Assembly (NCBI RefSeq): GCF_040939455.1
Contig: NC_134119.1
Coordinates: 9,226,501-9,290,500 of the forward strand
Direction of reading: 5' to 3'
Length of the DNA: 64,000 bases
Source: Microcebus murinus
Lineage: Eukaryota > Chordata > Mammalia > Primates > Cheirogaleidae
Part shown: in pieces, positions 45,620 to 56,933 of the stretch
Layout: every line of letters begins with the position of its first letter
Numbering within the stretch: the first letter of the stretch is position 1
Position numbers and translations under genes: made by a program
The notes under the pieces: generated by a model
What the model was told of the DNA's origin: nothing
Seen by the model: only the letters and a program-made list of their open reading frames with translations
The model's database searches: none

Positions 45620-46420
45620 ATTAGCTGTCATAAATAAAATTCAGTGATTTCAGCATGCCGTGACCATAGTTCAGTGCCATAGGGAATAGTTCGATGCCTT
45701 CTAAATGCCAACATAAGGAGAAAGTGGGTCTCTCAAAGATTGGGAAGCAAATGCAATTTTGTTTTCTTTCAGTTAGATAATGTTCAGCCATTAAAGTAAT
45801 TATAAAGCTCAGGGAAGACCTACCTTTCCCCCAAGTCTCCTTCCTCTGCCGTTCTGATCAGAACATACATTGTTTATTACCCCCTCGTTTACCAGCCCCC
45901 AAATATCATTACAATGTCGGTGCCGTGATATATGTATGGTTGTTACCCCTTTAATGGATAAAAAAAGATTTAAGTACTTCATTCTGTTGCATTTTGACAG
46001 CTGTTAGCCATCATTTTTCCATTCACCTGCATTTAGCAATCCCATAAAGGAAGGCAATCTCCGAAGGAACACGAGCCGGGCACTGCAAGGTGATAATTCT
46101 GTATCACTCCGGCCTATAAATACCTGCCAAGCTTTGTGCTGAGTCAGCAGTCTGTGACGGAGGAGCAGCAGCAGTGCCCTTTTATCTGTGTGAGTGTCTC
46201 ACAGCAATTGGACCACCAGCCCCTGCAGTGAAAATCCATAGTATCGATCAGGCCATTTCTCCACTGTAATTCTTTTGTAGGAAATCCCTGATGACAAATT
46301 TTATCTGCACCACTTTTTGATCGCTGGTTTGATGTAAAGGATCTCTGAGGGCAGAGTTAAGCGCCCGGCCGTTCCACGTTATCAAGCAGCCGTTTTATTT
46401 ACTGAAACTACAATTGTGGT
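45620..46420. promoter_or_regulatory. Candidate regulatory island (repeat-free) with TATA-like box and MARE
   Basis: No transposon is recognised across about 800 bp, unusual in this window. It contains 'attaaagtaattataaagct', a TGACAGCTGTTA TALE/E-box-like stretch (about 45998-46009), TATAAATA (46115-46122) and a perfect MAF recognition element TGCTGAGTCAGCA (46137-46149). Enhancer or promoter activity is inferred from motif content; conservation was not tested. Confidence 0.35.
46137..46149. promoter_or_regulatory. Perfect T-MARE (MAF/NF-E2/AP-1 site)
   Basis: TGCTGAGTCAGCA is the 13-bp palindromic TRE-type MAF recognition element, with AP-1 core TGAGTCA flanked by TGC and GCA. Large and small MAF, NF-E2/NRF2-MAF and BACH-MAF dimers bind this class. 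Confidence 0.7.
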
Positions 46421-47082
46421 CACATGCACACACAAAAAAGGGAAGAGAGACAGAGAGGACCGGGAGGAAAAAAAAATAGAGCCAAATAATATTTCAAAGG
46501 GAACAGAAGGCAAATCCAGGGGTGGGGGGAGAAAAGGTTGCATCAGCTACTTGACTCAAACACAGGTTATAACAGGCTGTTCCACATTTATAATCACATA
46601 AACGGTGAAAACGGCGTTCTGATAATAATGCTGAGATGATGTAACGCTACGTATTGAAACTGAACTGGGTCTATGTTTCTCCCCACGCTATCCCCACATC
46701 TCTCAACACCCCGGATTTACTAAGCTTCTTCATTCTGTGTCCTCAATATGTTAGGACAATCTCTTTATCTGACGGTGTTCATCAGAGATTAGGATCGGGT
46801 GCAAACCTGAAACCCAGGTGAACTTCTGTAAAATATCCAAACTCCCAAAGGAAGAAGGGAAAGGTTACATAAGAATCTATATCCTTACAGAACTGCTGGT
46901 CTTGCTATTTCTGGGCACCCGAGCAAAACGAAAATGTCCCTCGATGGAGTTCATGGGCTGATACTTCCCCAGCTGCAAATCCAAGGCGAGTTCTTTTAAC
47001 CCCCAGGTGCTCAGAGTGTGTAGGAAAAGCACGTCTCCCGGCTTGCTGGGGTGTGCCGTATATCCACACCTAACTGTGGCCA
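46421..47082. other. Repeat-poor unique DNA
   Basis: No named transposon or exon recognised. Confidence 0.35.
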
Positions 47083-47115
47083 GGTTTCTCAGCCGTGGCA
47101 CTGTGAATATGTGAA
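47083..47115 (-). mobile_element. MER5-type stub
   Basis: 'aggtttctcagccgtggcac' is one terminus of MER5A, antisense, right next to a sense copy. Confidence 0.5.
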
Positions 47116-47162
47116 TATCACCTGTGATATCACCACTGTCCTCATGTTGGTATTTCTAGTAC

Positions 47163-47388
47163 AGTGGTTCTCACCTGGGAGTGAGTCTGCCGCCCATAAG
47201 ACATTTAGCGGTGTGTAGGGATGGATTTTGTTGACACAACTGCAGTGAGGAGGAGGTCAGGACAGGGGACATATGCTGCTGGCATCTGGTAGGTAGAGCA
47301 GAGCTCAGGGATGCTCCTAAGCACCCTACAATGCACAAGACAGTCTCCCACCCAGGTAGGTGTCCATAGCGCCGAGGTTGAAAGATGC
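47163..47388 (+). mobile_element. MER5A-type hAT MITE
   Basis: 'cagtggttctcacctgggag', 'atgctcctaagcaccctaca' and 'atgcacaagacagtctccca' are sense MER5A, ending 'gcgccgaggttgaaa'. Confidence 0.9.
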
Positions 47389-47995
47389 TCAAGCTAATCC
47401 CAATTCCCTCCTGCTGAAACTTGCGTGTTTCCATCTCCAGAAGCCAGAAAGAGAATCTTCCGTCCTTGCATAGAGCAGCCTTACTATTGGTATCCACCTC
47501 CCTCTTTTATCAAACAGGGGCCTGAGCAGTTGTTTTAAGCTCCCGCCTTCCATGGCAGGGTCTCTCAACCTGATATAAGGAAGCATCACCATCCTTCCTT
47601 TGCCGGCCCTAAGAGATGCTGCTTCTGCAGGGACGTTCTCAGACCTGACTCTCCAGCCGCAGTGAGAGTGCACAGAAAGCTCACGGGTGCTCTGCGTTCA
47701 TCTAACTGCACCCTGAGCAGGAGCACTTGCTCAGGGAACTCACTCAATGGTGCTTCAGCAGTGTTAGATGATTTTGTTCTTTGTCAAGGTTTTATCACGT
47801 AAAAGCCCCCAAACTTGAGGGAAGTTCATTCAACAACTTAAAATTGCACTGCAGTGAAGATATACAAGTGAAGCTTATCAAATATGACCTCTGCTTAGAA
47901 TTTTATCTCTAATCCTGTGGTCCCCGACACTGATGCCTACAAAGGTCACGTGGAAGTCACAGACCGATGCAGCTATAAGGTGCATGGGGAGAGGA
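47389..47995. other. Unique DNA, no feature recognised
   Basis: No named repeat or exon recognised. Confidence 0.35.
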
Positions 47996-47999
47996 GTGT

Positions 48000-48225
48000 T
48001 GGAAAAAATATACAGGATGCCTGGTTAGATTTTAATTGCAGACACACAAATAAGTTTTAGTATATGTCTCAATTTCAGAAAAATAAGAAATCTGTTTTTA
48101 GTGTAAGTATATCCCAAATACTGCATGGAACATATTTATACTAAAAAAAATGTATTCATTTATCTGACATTCAAACTTAACCAGTTGTCATATGTTTTTT
48201 TATTTGCTAAACCTGGCAACCCTTG
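48000..48225. mobile_element. Palindromic hAT-like MITE
   Basis: 'atacaggatgcctggttaga' mirrors 'taaccagttgtcatatg', and the 'ttttagtgtaagtatatccc' / 'atttatactaaaaaa' centre is inverted. Right end 'gctaaacctggcaaccctt'. A common long-palindrome mammalian MITE, left end eroded. Confidence 0.6.
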
Positions 48226-48319
48226 TCTGGGATGAATGGTCAAGAACTAATTCCATCTGAAGAGGGCATCTGGTTTGCAGATTTGACCAAACGTTACCAC
48301 CAGGGCAGGCAGAGCCAGC

Positions 48320-48420
48320 CCAGGGTTGCCAGGCCTTCTGATTTTTATAGGGAAAAACAATCTGGATGTTTATGTGATATTTCGTGATTTTACAATGCTG
48401 GCAATTAATTTGTTAAAACT
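48320..48420 (+). mobile_element. Possible hAT MITE fragment
   Basis: 'cagggttgccaggccttctg' and 'acaatgctggcaattaattt' resemble an old hAT terminus pair. Confidence 0.35.
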
Positions 48421-48504
48421 CTAACAGTGCGCATGGAATGAAGCAAGCAGGTCTGCAGGCTGCCTTCAGTGGGGCAGGGAAGGGGCGGGGACAGGCTCAC
48501 GATA

Positions 48505-48685
48505 GGACAGCAGAACAGTGAACATGTACTATTTACTACAAGCCAAGCACATTCTCAGGGACTCACAGGGTCCTCCCATCCACTAGGAGGCACTAATGAT
48601 TATCAGCATCTCGTGCAGGCCAGTGAGGTCGGAGAGTGTATTTTGTCAAAGGTCACAGAGTAAGCGGCAGTGTCAGTTTAAAATC
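48505..48685 (-). mobile_element. MIR SINE
   Basis: 'tttactacaagccaagcaca', 'aaggtcacagagtaagcggc' are antisense MIR. Confidence 0.75.
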
Positions 48686-48767
48686 AAGCAGTCTTTGCTA
48701 GCGTCCACTTTTGTCCCCATCACGCCGCAGAAGAAAGCACCTAACAGATAGCTTCCCACGGGGCATG

Positions 48768-48790
48768 ATAATAATAATAATAAATAATAA
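48768..48790 (+). repeat. (ATA)n microsatellite
   Basis: Seven to eight ATA units with one A insertion. Confidence 0.9.
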
Positions 48791-49229
48791 AAGTGGTTCC
48801 CAGTCCTCCTTCCAGACATGTGTCACGTCCTCCCCAGGGCCTGGACGGGCTCCGTGGCCGCGCTGCGCAGGGCTGTGTCGGAGCCTGAGGCAAAGGGGAA
48901 AATCACTAATACTGACCCTGCCGTTGCTTGGCAGGTGGATACTCTGTTCATTATTGATTTGGATTTTTTGTACTAATTCAGATTTTTTTTTTCTAAATGC
49001 TGCACTGTAATATTATGTTATCTTGATGACTAAGATTTTTTGGTATCTCAAATTTTTGTCCAAAATGAGTGCTTCACTAACCTCACCCAGATCTCTCACA
49101 GAATAGCATTCCCATGTTTCTGGATAGCTTTTCGGAATTTGAAGTTGTATATGAGGGGGAATTTTTTCAGACTCAAAGGTGTCCATTACCTATTTAAAAC
49201 AGTAAAAAAAAAAAAAAGTAGCAAAACTG
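48791..49229. other. Unique DNA, no feature recognised
   Basis: A modest CpG cluster ('cgtggccgcgctgcgcaggg', about 48854-48873) and A/T homopolymers near 48986 and 49204. No exon recognised. Confidence 0.35.
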
Positions 49230-49490
49230 AAATGTTCAAAAAAGGGGTTTTGGTGAAATAAATTGCAATATGCCTATATGAAGAAATAGTATACATCTTT
49301 AAAGGGAGACTTAGGAGAAAGTTTTAACATGATAATAAGGTGGAAAAAAGAGAATAAAATTATATTTGCAATATGATCTAAACTATGCTTTCAAAAATGG
49401 AAGAAAAATAAAACACTAGGAATAGTACAGCAAAAGGTTACAGCAGTTTTCTCTGACGTAGATTACAGGTGCTTATTTTTTCTGTCTTCT
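49230..49490 (+). mobile_element. L1M LINE 3' fragment
   Basis: 'aagaaatagtatacatcttt', 'gataataaggtggaaaaaag', 'ttatatttgcaatatgatct' and 'agattacaggtgcttatttt' follow old L1M (L1M4/5-like) sense sequence. Confidence 0.6.
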
Positions 49491-49514
49491 TAAAAGTAAT
49501 GTGGTACCCTAAAA

Positions 49515-49690
49515 AATATGGGTTTTTGAATCAGGCAACTCTGTGTCTAAACTCTAACACCAGTATCTACTTTGAGCAAGTTGCTTAACTTCTTTGAGCA
49601 ACTTGCTTAACTGCCTAAAACTTAGCTACCTCAAACACTTGTCAGGAGTCCTTAAGGTTATATATACATGAGGGTTATGTGCTATGTAAA
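49515..49690 (+). mobile_element. MIR SINE with internal 22-bp duplication
   Basis: 'gaatcaggcaactctgtgtc' and 'gcaagttgcttaacttcttt' are sense MIR. The segment TTTGAGCAAGTTGCTTAACT (49571-49590) recurs with one change at 49593-49612. Confidence 0.75.
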
Positions 49691-49876
49691 TGCTCATACA
49701 CACACATGTATAATGATTTGCACAAATCTGAGTAAAAGTGACACTCCATAAACGGTAGGTTATCAAACATTACACTTTTTTATTGTTGCCAAATTTTGAT
49801 TAAAAACAAATATAACTATTATAATCCGAAGAAGATAAATTAAAGGACTAAAAGCCCCTAATAAAAGAAAATCCCC

Positions 49877-50182
49877 AGCCGGGCCCAATGGCTCACACCT
49901 GTAATCCCAGCACTTTGGAAGGCTGAGGAGGGAAGATTGCTTGAGGCCAGGAGTTGGAGACCAGCCTGAGTTAGAGCAAGACCCCGTCTCTACTAAACAT
50001 AGAAAAATTAGCCAGGCGTGGTGGCGCCTGCCTATAGTCCCAGCTACTAGGGAGGCTGAGGCAGGAGGATCGCTTGAGCCCAGGAGTTTGAGGTTGCTGT
50101 GAGCTATGATGATACCACTGCACTCTAGCCCAGGCAACACAGCGAGAGTTTGTCTCAAAAAAACAAACAAACAAAAAAAAAA
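49877..50182 (+). mobile_element. Dimeric Alu SINE
   Basis: 'agccgggcccaatggctcac' left arm and 'agccaggcgtggtggcgcct' right arm, tail (AAAC)n then A-run. A short direct repeat 'aaaatcc' may be the TSD. Antisense ORFs here are Alu-derived and not genes. Confidence 0.95.
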
Positions 50183-50676
50183 TCCTTGGTAGAGTTAGCT
50201 CTCGTGTGGCATGTCACAGGATGCATATCCTGCAGGGAATGGGACATGTTCGAGAAGCCTGCAGACATGGATGAAGGATGTGCAATAGGAGGATGAAAGC
50301 ACCTGGCGAGCCTAGAGCTCTGCTTCCCAGCTGCCACCAGGCGCCGGCTCTTCCTCTCCTTGCAAACTGTTACCTAGTCCTGTTTCAGGAGCGAGCAGGT
50401 GTTTCTGTTGCCCTGCCCCCCTCGAATCTAGGCGGTGCTCCCTTTCTACTCAACTAGCCTCGTAACCAAAATAGAATTCACCTGCTCATCCCCCTCCAGC
50501 TGTTCTAGTCCCACGTAAGTCCCTGAGACACTGAAGGAAGAAAGACTGAGCATTTGGAAATTAAAAGTGAAGACAAAAATGAAAAATCACCCAGAAAATG
50601 CTATTTTTGGCATACTCGGTATATACAGTAGCTCTGCTACCTCCACTCCCAATAATGAACAAGGAAGTCTTTAGAT
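50183..50676. other. Unique DNA, no feature recognised
   Basis: No named repeat or exon recognised. Confidence 0.35.
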
Positions 50677-50905
50677 CTGGGGTCACAAACTGCAGCCTGA
50701 TGGCCAAGTCCAGCTCACTGCCTATTTTTGTAAATAAAGTTTTATTGGAACACAGCTACAACCATTGGTTTCCTGACTGTCTACGGCAGCTTTCCTTCTA
50801 TGCAGACAGGGTTGAGTAGTTGCAATAGAGATGGTCTGGCACTTAAAGCCAAAAATATTAGTAAATATCTGGCCCCTTACAGAAAATGTTTGTTGATCCT
50901 GCACT
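50677..50905 (+). mobile_element. Old hAT-like MITE
   Basis: 'gtaaataaagttttattgga', 'gttgagtagttgcaatagag' and 'ccccttacagaaaatgtttg' run in family order. The best-preserved sense copy in the window. Confidence 0.85.
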
Positions 50906-51385
50906 AAATTAATTAACAAGTAAACAAGGCATAGTTTAAATGCTTTTATTATTCGGTGGTTAAGCAATAAATTGACAAGGTCAGGAAATCCATTTCCCAT
51001 TTCTCATTCTTTCTAAGACAGATGGTCTAAGAAAGACCACAGAGCAGGTGGCATTTTGTTTATAAAATACCAGGCCACATGTTAAGCCAATCATAATGAG
51101 ATTAAATGTGTTGCTGACAGCAGGGGAGAATAGTTAGCCTACATTAACTTTTAGCCTAGTCCATATTACTGATTCTATTCAGAAAGCTAATCATGTTTCA
51201 GTTGAGAATCCTATGTTTTATTACAATGATCAATACATGAAAATATTGACTGAGCCTGGGTGTCTAATTGAAATTTATGTGATTAAACACATTGTCATTT
51301 CCTGTCTGTATCCATGACAATTATGCAGACAGGAAGCCTGAGTTCAAAGATTAACACTAGCAATAAACAGACCCAATAGACTAGA
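50906..51385. other. Unique DNA, no feature recognised
   Basis: AT-rich, no named repeat. Confidence 0.35.
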
Positions 51386-51606
51386 TCAAGGATCAGCAAA
51401 CGTTTTCTGTAAAAGGACAAAAGTGTAAGTATTTTTGGCTTCGTAGGCCACACAGTCTCTTCTGCAACTACTCAGTGTAACACAAAAGCAGCTGTGTGCC
51501 ACTCGGTGTGACTGTATGGGTGCGACTGTGTTCCAATAAAATTTTATTTATACAAACAGGTGGTGGGCCGAAGTTGGCTACAGGTCACAGATGGCCAACT
51601 CTGGAC
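51386..51606 (-). mobile_element. Old hAT-like MITE
   Basis: 'gatcagcaaacgttttctgt', 'ggcttcgtaggccacacagt' and 'gttccaataaaattttattt' are the same family in antisense, inverted relative to the copy at 50.7 kb. Confidence 0.85.
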
Positions 51607-51794
51607 TAGGGGGTTACAAACTGTTCTAAAAGGGCAAGGAAAATAATATAAATAAGTGAAGTGAGCTTTGTTGTTATCCAACTGGAAACAGGGGGACTAT
51701 GACACACAGCAGAGCACATGCCCTCGCTAATAAGCAGGGTGGCTTCTCCCCTGCCACAGGGGATGTGGGCTCAGTGTGGCCAGGTTCTTACTCT

Positions 51795-51798
<4 letters not shown>

Positions 51799-51827
<29 letters not shown>
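51799..51827 (+). repeat. (A)29 homopolymer
   Basis: Uninterrupted A-run. No source element recognised upstream. Confidence 0.95.
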
Positions 51828-51830
<3 letters not shown>

Positions 51831-51924
51831 TCTCAATTTCCTGTTTTATATGTAAAATGTTAGCAATATATTTAAAACGTTTTGTTTTAATTTGGTATGA
51901 ATCAAAAAGAAACATACCATGACT

Positions 51925-52085
51925 CAGGGTCTCTCAACCTTGGGAATACTGACATTTTGGGCTGGATAATTCCTGTTGAAGGAGGCTGATCCTCCCAAGG
52001 TCTGATGATCACAGCTGTATCCAGACATTTCCACATGTCCCCTAGGAGGCAAAGTCACTCCCTGTTGAGAACCACTGCTAGAGCC
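51925..52085 (-). mobile_element. MER5-type hAT MITE
   Basis: 'gggtctctcaaccttgggaa', 'tactgacattttgggctgga' and 'tgttgagaaccactg' are antisense MER5. Confidence 0.85.
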
Positions 52086-53794
52086 GAATCTTACCATGGG
52101 CCACCTATTGTAGACTTGGATAACTGCTAATCCCTGTTTGGCCTACATTTCTAAATATTTGTCTTTTTAAAATATATTTTACTTTGCTTTTCCTTTGGTT
52201 GCTTTTTGAAGAGAAAGAAAAAGAGAACAGAATGGAAAGAATGAAATAAAGACATCGAGAAATACTAAGAAGATAGGAAGGACTGCAGGGCAGGCCAAAA
52301 GACAATGGAAATTCACCAGGAAAATGAGAAACCAGATGTGAAACACCCTCATCTCAACATATAAGACCCAAATGATCATAAGAAGAAAACCATCCTAGAG
52401 AATGAAACTTTTTCTTTCTTGAAAATAACTCCTAGGCCCCCATGTTTAACACAGACACACATTCTTCATCTAGTGATTCACAACTAACAAAATTGGGTAA
52501 AATCAGTATTCAGATATTGCCTTTAGGAGGTTTCAGACAAATGCTATACATCATTCTCTACTCATCCTCCTTTATGTCAATCACAAATTCATTTCTACAC
52601 TCAAACTGTCTTTGCTTGGGAGCATTCGTAAGGTCTGTGTAATATCAGTGTTGCTCTTATATCGAAAATACTCCATTTTCAGCACCATGTTCAAACACAG
52701 CATGCAGATGAGCTACTTTAATTTTCACAATGGTCAGCTAAAACCAAGTAGCTTCTCCCCCTCTTCCTGGACCCGAACTTGCCTTATGAACTGAAGCTGT
52801 TCAGTTATCACTATGAAAGCTAAATTCTTTCAAAGTATAATTTATAATATTACCTGATGGTGTGAGAAGAAATCCCAATATGCAAACTTATTCTACTGCA
52901 GGAGGTACGTATGTTGATAGGTTAAGTGAGGTGTGTTTCCTTCCTGGTATTTATTCCCATCTCGTGATGGGAAGCTTCTCTGTTTAGAGTAGAGATGGGT
53001 ATATCTTGCCCCCAGCTAGGTTTATTATAAAGGATCTGATGGGTAAAGATATCAAAATTTCAGCTTTTAACTTTCAAACCCAACATCCACAAAACAACAA
53101 AAAGTTTTTTCAAATTTATAAAAAGAACCTATGATTAGGTAGAGCAAGCTTTCCCCATCTAATATAAGACTTGGCAGGAATAGGCAAAGGAAATAGATTT
53201 GGATGCTGGGAGAACTGCAGGACCCTGGAAAGGGTCCCCAAACACTGGGCCCACATCCATAGAGACATATTCACAAATCTCACAGGCATAGGTATCCTGG
53301 AATAGCCCCAAAATGGAGGGAAATGGCAGAAACCCCAGAGAATGTCAAGGGACATAGGAGAAGAGGGTGCTGGGACTTGTCCCTTGGCAAAGAGGAGGCG
53401 AGCTTTGTGGAGATGTTCTTGATCCAGTGAGGGGTGAGAGCCATGGAGTAAAACTGGCTACAAGAATCAGACAGGCCTGCAGAACTTCCCAACACATATG
53501 TTTGTTCACGCCAAGGTTCCCACCATGGGATTTTTCTCTCTCCCTCTGGATGGCCAGAAATACTGCAGGCATGGCCAAGAGAGTGGATAACATCTGTGTC
53601 AAAGCATGCAGAATGCAGAAGCAATGCATGTGGGCTCTGCAACTAGAGACCCAGTAGCAAGATTTAATGTGTCATCCACTGGCAGCCCAAATGCATGGTA
53701 GACATTAAACTCAATGAGGTGTTCCTATCCCAACCACCTACTGACCCTATAGTCCTACTTAAGTCCCTCTAGAACATGCATGCACTTCCAAGGG
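52086..53794. other. Mostly unique DNA
   Basis: About 1.7 kb without a named repeat. ORFs near 53280-53650 overlap on both strands, have no domain and no recognisable homology. Confidence 0.35.
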
Positions 53795-54184
53795 GGTATG
53801 AGCTGAATTTTGTTCCCCCAAAATTCATATGTTTAAGTCCTAACCCCAGTTCCTTAGAATGTGACAATATTTAGAGATAGGGCCTTTTAAAGTGAGTAAG
53901 TGAAAAAGACACCCATAGAGTGGGCCCTAATCCAATATGACTGGTGTCCTTATAAGAAAAAGAAACTTGGAGACAAAGAGAGAAACCAGAGACAAAAGAC
54001 CATACGAGGACACAGCGAGAAGGCAGACATCTGCCAGCCAAGGACAGAGGCCTCAGAAGAAACCAGACCTGGTGACACCTTATCTTGGACTTCTAGCCTC
54101 CAGAACTATGAGAAAATAAACTTCTGCTGTTTACACCCCATCATCTGTTGCCTTTGGTTATGGCAGCCTTAGCAAACGAATATG
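53795..54184 (+). mobile_element. MLT1-type MaLR solo LTR
   Basis: 'gagctgaattttgttccccc', 'gtgggccctaatccaatatg', 'actggtgtccttataagaaa', 'tcttggacttctagcctcca' and 'gcagccttagcaaacgaata' give full MLT1A/B-like order. Its R-region AATAAAC lies near 54115. Overlapping ORFs are LTR-derived. Confidence 0.93.
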
Positions 54185-54236
54185 CTGGAGAAAGAGTTTG
54201 AAGTAGGGACAGCCCTTAACTGACTGAGAAAATCTA

Positions 54237-54650
54237 GTGTATCAGTCAGGAGAAGTCAGGCTGTGCTGTGGCAACAGGCTCAAACCTTAATGGCTACAAA
54301 TAAAGGTTCATTCTGGCTTGTGGAAAGCCAACTTCAGGCCCAGGAAAGTCTTTCGGGAAGCTTCCCTCCACCTGGCAGCACAGTATTTGAGGCTACTTCA
54401 ATTTTGAGGCATGTGCCTATCGATTCATCCTTCCACAACTGAAGGTAGAGAAAGAGAGAAAGTGGACAATTGCACGCCAACTCTTCAATGCTTCCACCAG
54501 GAAGTGACCCATTTCTGTTCACGTTGCATTGGCAAAAAAAAACACATTTCTATGGTCACACGTAATTTCAAGGAGGTGGGAAAACGCTATCCTCCCATGC
54601 ATCCAGGAGAGAACTGCAGTCGCTGGTGAGTAATGGAAAAAACATAACAT
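54237..54650. mobile_element. Ancient LTR-like repeat
   Basis: 'gtatcagtcaggagaagtca', 'ggaagtgacccatttctgtt', 'cacgttgcattggcaaaaaa' and 'aatttcaaggaggtgggaaa' follow a common dispersed mammalian repeat whose name I am not sure of. Confidence 0.5.
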
Positions 54651-54879
54651 AAACTATGCTGACCTAGATTACCTGGAATTCACTGAGAATTAAACAACTA
54701 ATTTCCCATCTCCTAGTGGAAGGGGGATTCAAAAGAGGAAACACATTTAGTCAAGGAAAACTAAAGTTACACTGCTTCCACGCCTGAATGTGCCATCTGT
54801 GATTTGGGGACTGCTAACCCAAGTTTAAGATCAGGACGGTTAGATTTCCAGAACTCTAGACGTTCTATCTTGTATCAGT

Positions 54880-55335
54880 TATCTATTACCACAGTGATTC
54901 TATATACAAAAACAACCACAAAACCCAGTGGTTTAAAGAAATGCCCATCATCTTTAGCTCGCGGGTCTGTAGTTTGGCTTAGCGTGTACCCTGAACTAAG
55001 TCAGGCTGAACTCGATTATGCATGTTGGTCAGCTGGCAGGCTGGCTGGAAGCTGGCCCGTGGACCATGGCTGGTGTGAGAGGGACCCAGCTCTCTTTCAT
55101 ATGTGGTCTCATCTTCTAGCAAGCCAGGCCAGGCTTGTTCTTACACTGTGCAGGGTTCTGAGAAGTTAAAAGACAGAAACAGAAACAGAGAGAAAGAGAA
55201 CTGAGTCACTCAGAAACAGCACCCCATCATTTCTGCCACATTCTATAGGCAAAAGCAAGATACAAAGGTAGCAAATATCCACGGGTTGAAGAAATAAACT
55301 CTACCTCCCAATACAAGGAGTTCGCAAAAGGTGTG
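54880..55335. mobile_element. Ancient LTR-like repeat
   Basis: 'gtatcagttatctattacca' at the left is a typical MaLR/LTR terminus read antisense. 'cagctggcaggctggctgga' and 'gaagaaataaactctacctc' lie inside. Confidence 0.45.
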
Positions 55336-55414
55336 GCTACAAAGAGGAATGGAGAACTCAGTTCATGTTTATCCCAACCTGCCACATGCATGGACGGAGA
55401 CCTAATCCAAAGGT

Positions 55415-55603
55415 CCAGGAGTTCTTAAGTTTGAGCAGGCATCAGAATTACTGGCATCACTTGTTAATGACAGAAAACAAATTGCTGAAATTCCCAGAGT
55501 TTATGACTTGGTGGGCCTGGGGCCCAAGAATTGGTATTTTTAAGTAGTTTCCTGTTTATTCTGATGCTGCTGGTCCAAAGATGACAGCTGAAGAACCACC
55601 ACA
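55415..55603 (+). mobile_element. MER20-type hAT MITE
   Basis: 'ggcatcagaattactggcat', 'tctgatgctgctggtccaaa' and 'gctgaagaaccacca' are MER20 in sense, nearly full length. Confidence 0.85.
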
Positions 55604-56584
55604 ATAGCCTCACTTGCAAACTAAGAACACTGAAAAAATAGCGGAATTGCCTGGGTTGCACACCATGTTTCAGCCAAAGCCAGAAATAGACCCCAGAAAT
55701 CTCCAGCCTGGTCCTTTTTTCCATGACACATCCTCACTCAACTCTACGAGTCATTGCCTTCTCTTTGTTCGCCTCTGCCTTGAACATTGTCATTATTTTT
55801 ATTATCATCATTAGTAATGATTAAAAAGATTGAGGCATGACAAGGTGTTTAACATTCTGTCCAAAGCATAGTAAAAGCTCTGGGCCCTGCCTGAGGGGCA
55901 CAGTCTCAACCACAGCCAGACATGTAATGCTCTGCCTAGGAACCCCCCATAGTATCACTCTTAAATTATTCAGTCCCTGTCAACTAAGCCATTAATCTAC
56001 CCAAGAGGCCAAATGTGTCCCTATGAATCACATGTGAGCTCAGTGTTCCCAAGCGAGAGCTCAGCAAGTCCACCTACGTTTTCCCCAATCTAAACAGATG
56101 GTTTTCATTACGTGTCATGTTGGTCGCCACAAGGGACGATCTCTATAGAAGTAACGTGACGTTTCCCTATGTAACCATGCCACACAGCAGGTTCTCTAAC
56201 CATTGCCTCTACCAGCATGCCTTGTTCTTAGACCACAGGACCTTTACGGAATCCTCACTGAGTTGTTTGAATGTCATGTCCTTGGCTTTTCTTGAACAAT
56301 GCTACAAAGTACTACCCATGAAAATAACCAACCTACTTTTTATTTAATTCAGCTATCCCTCCATGCTCTGTGTGAGATGCTTGCCAAAATTCAGGTTTAT
56401 GAAATGCTTTTCCTCCCAAGTATTAGAACTACTTCGCATTTTCTCGGTAATGAGAATTACAGAACCAGTTGTACCACCCACCACCTTTTCTCTTCGGCCA
56501 CCAGGAAGCTCAGAGACAAATTTGTAGCTCAATTGTAGTTAAGCTTGGTGATATGCTTACTAAATTCTTTTTTTATACATTCTT
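55604..56584. other. Mostly unique DNA
   Basis: No named repeat or exon recognised. Confidence 0.35.
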
Positions 56585-56924
<340 letters not shown>

Positions 56925-56933
56925 TACATTCTT

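Noticed and set aside
51799..51827. Poly(A) as the tail of a retrocopy
   Set aside because: No source element or clear TSD identified.
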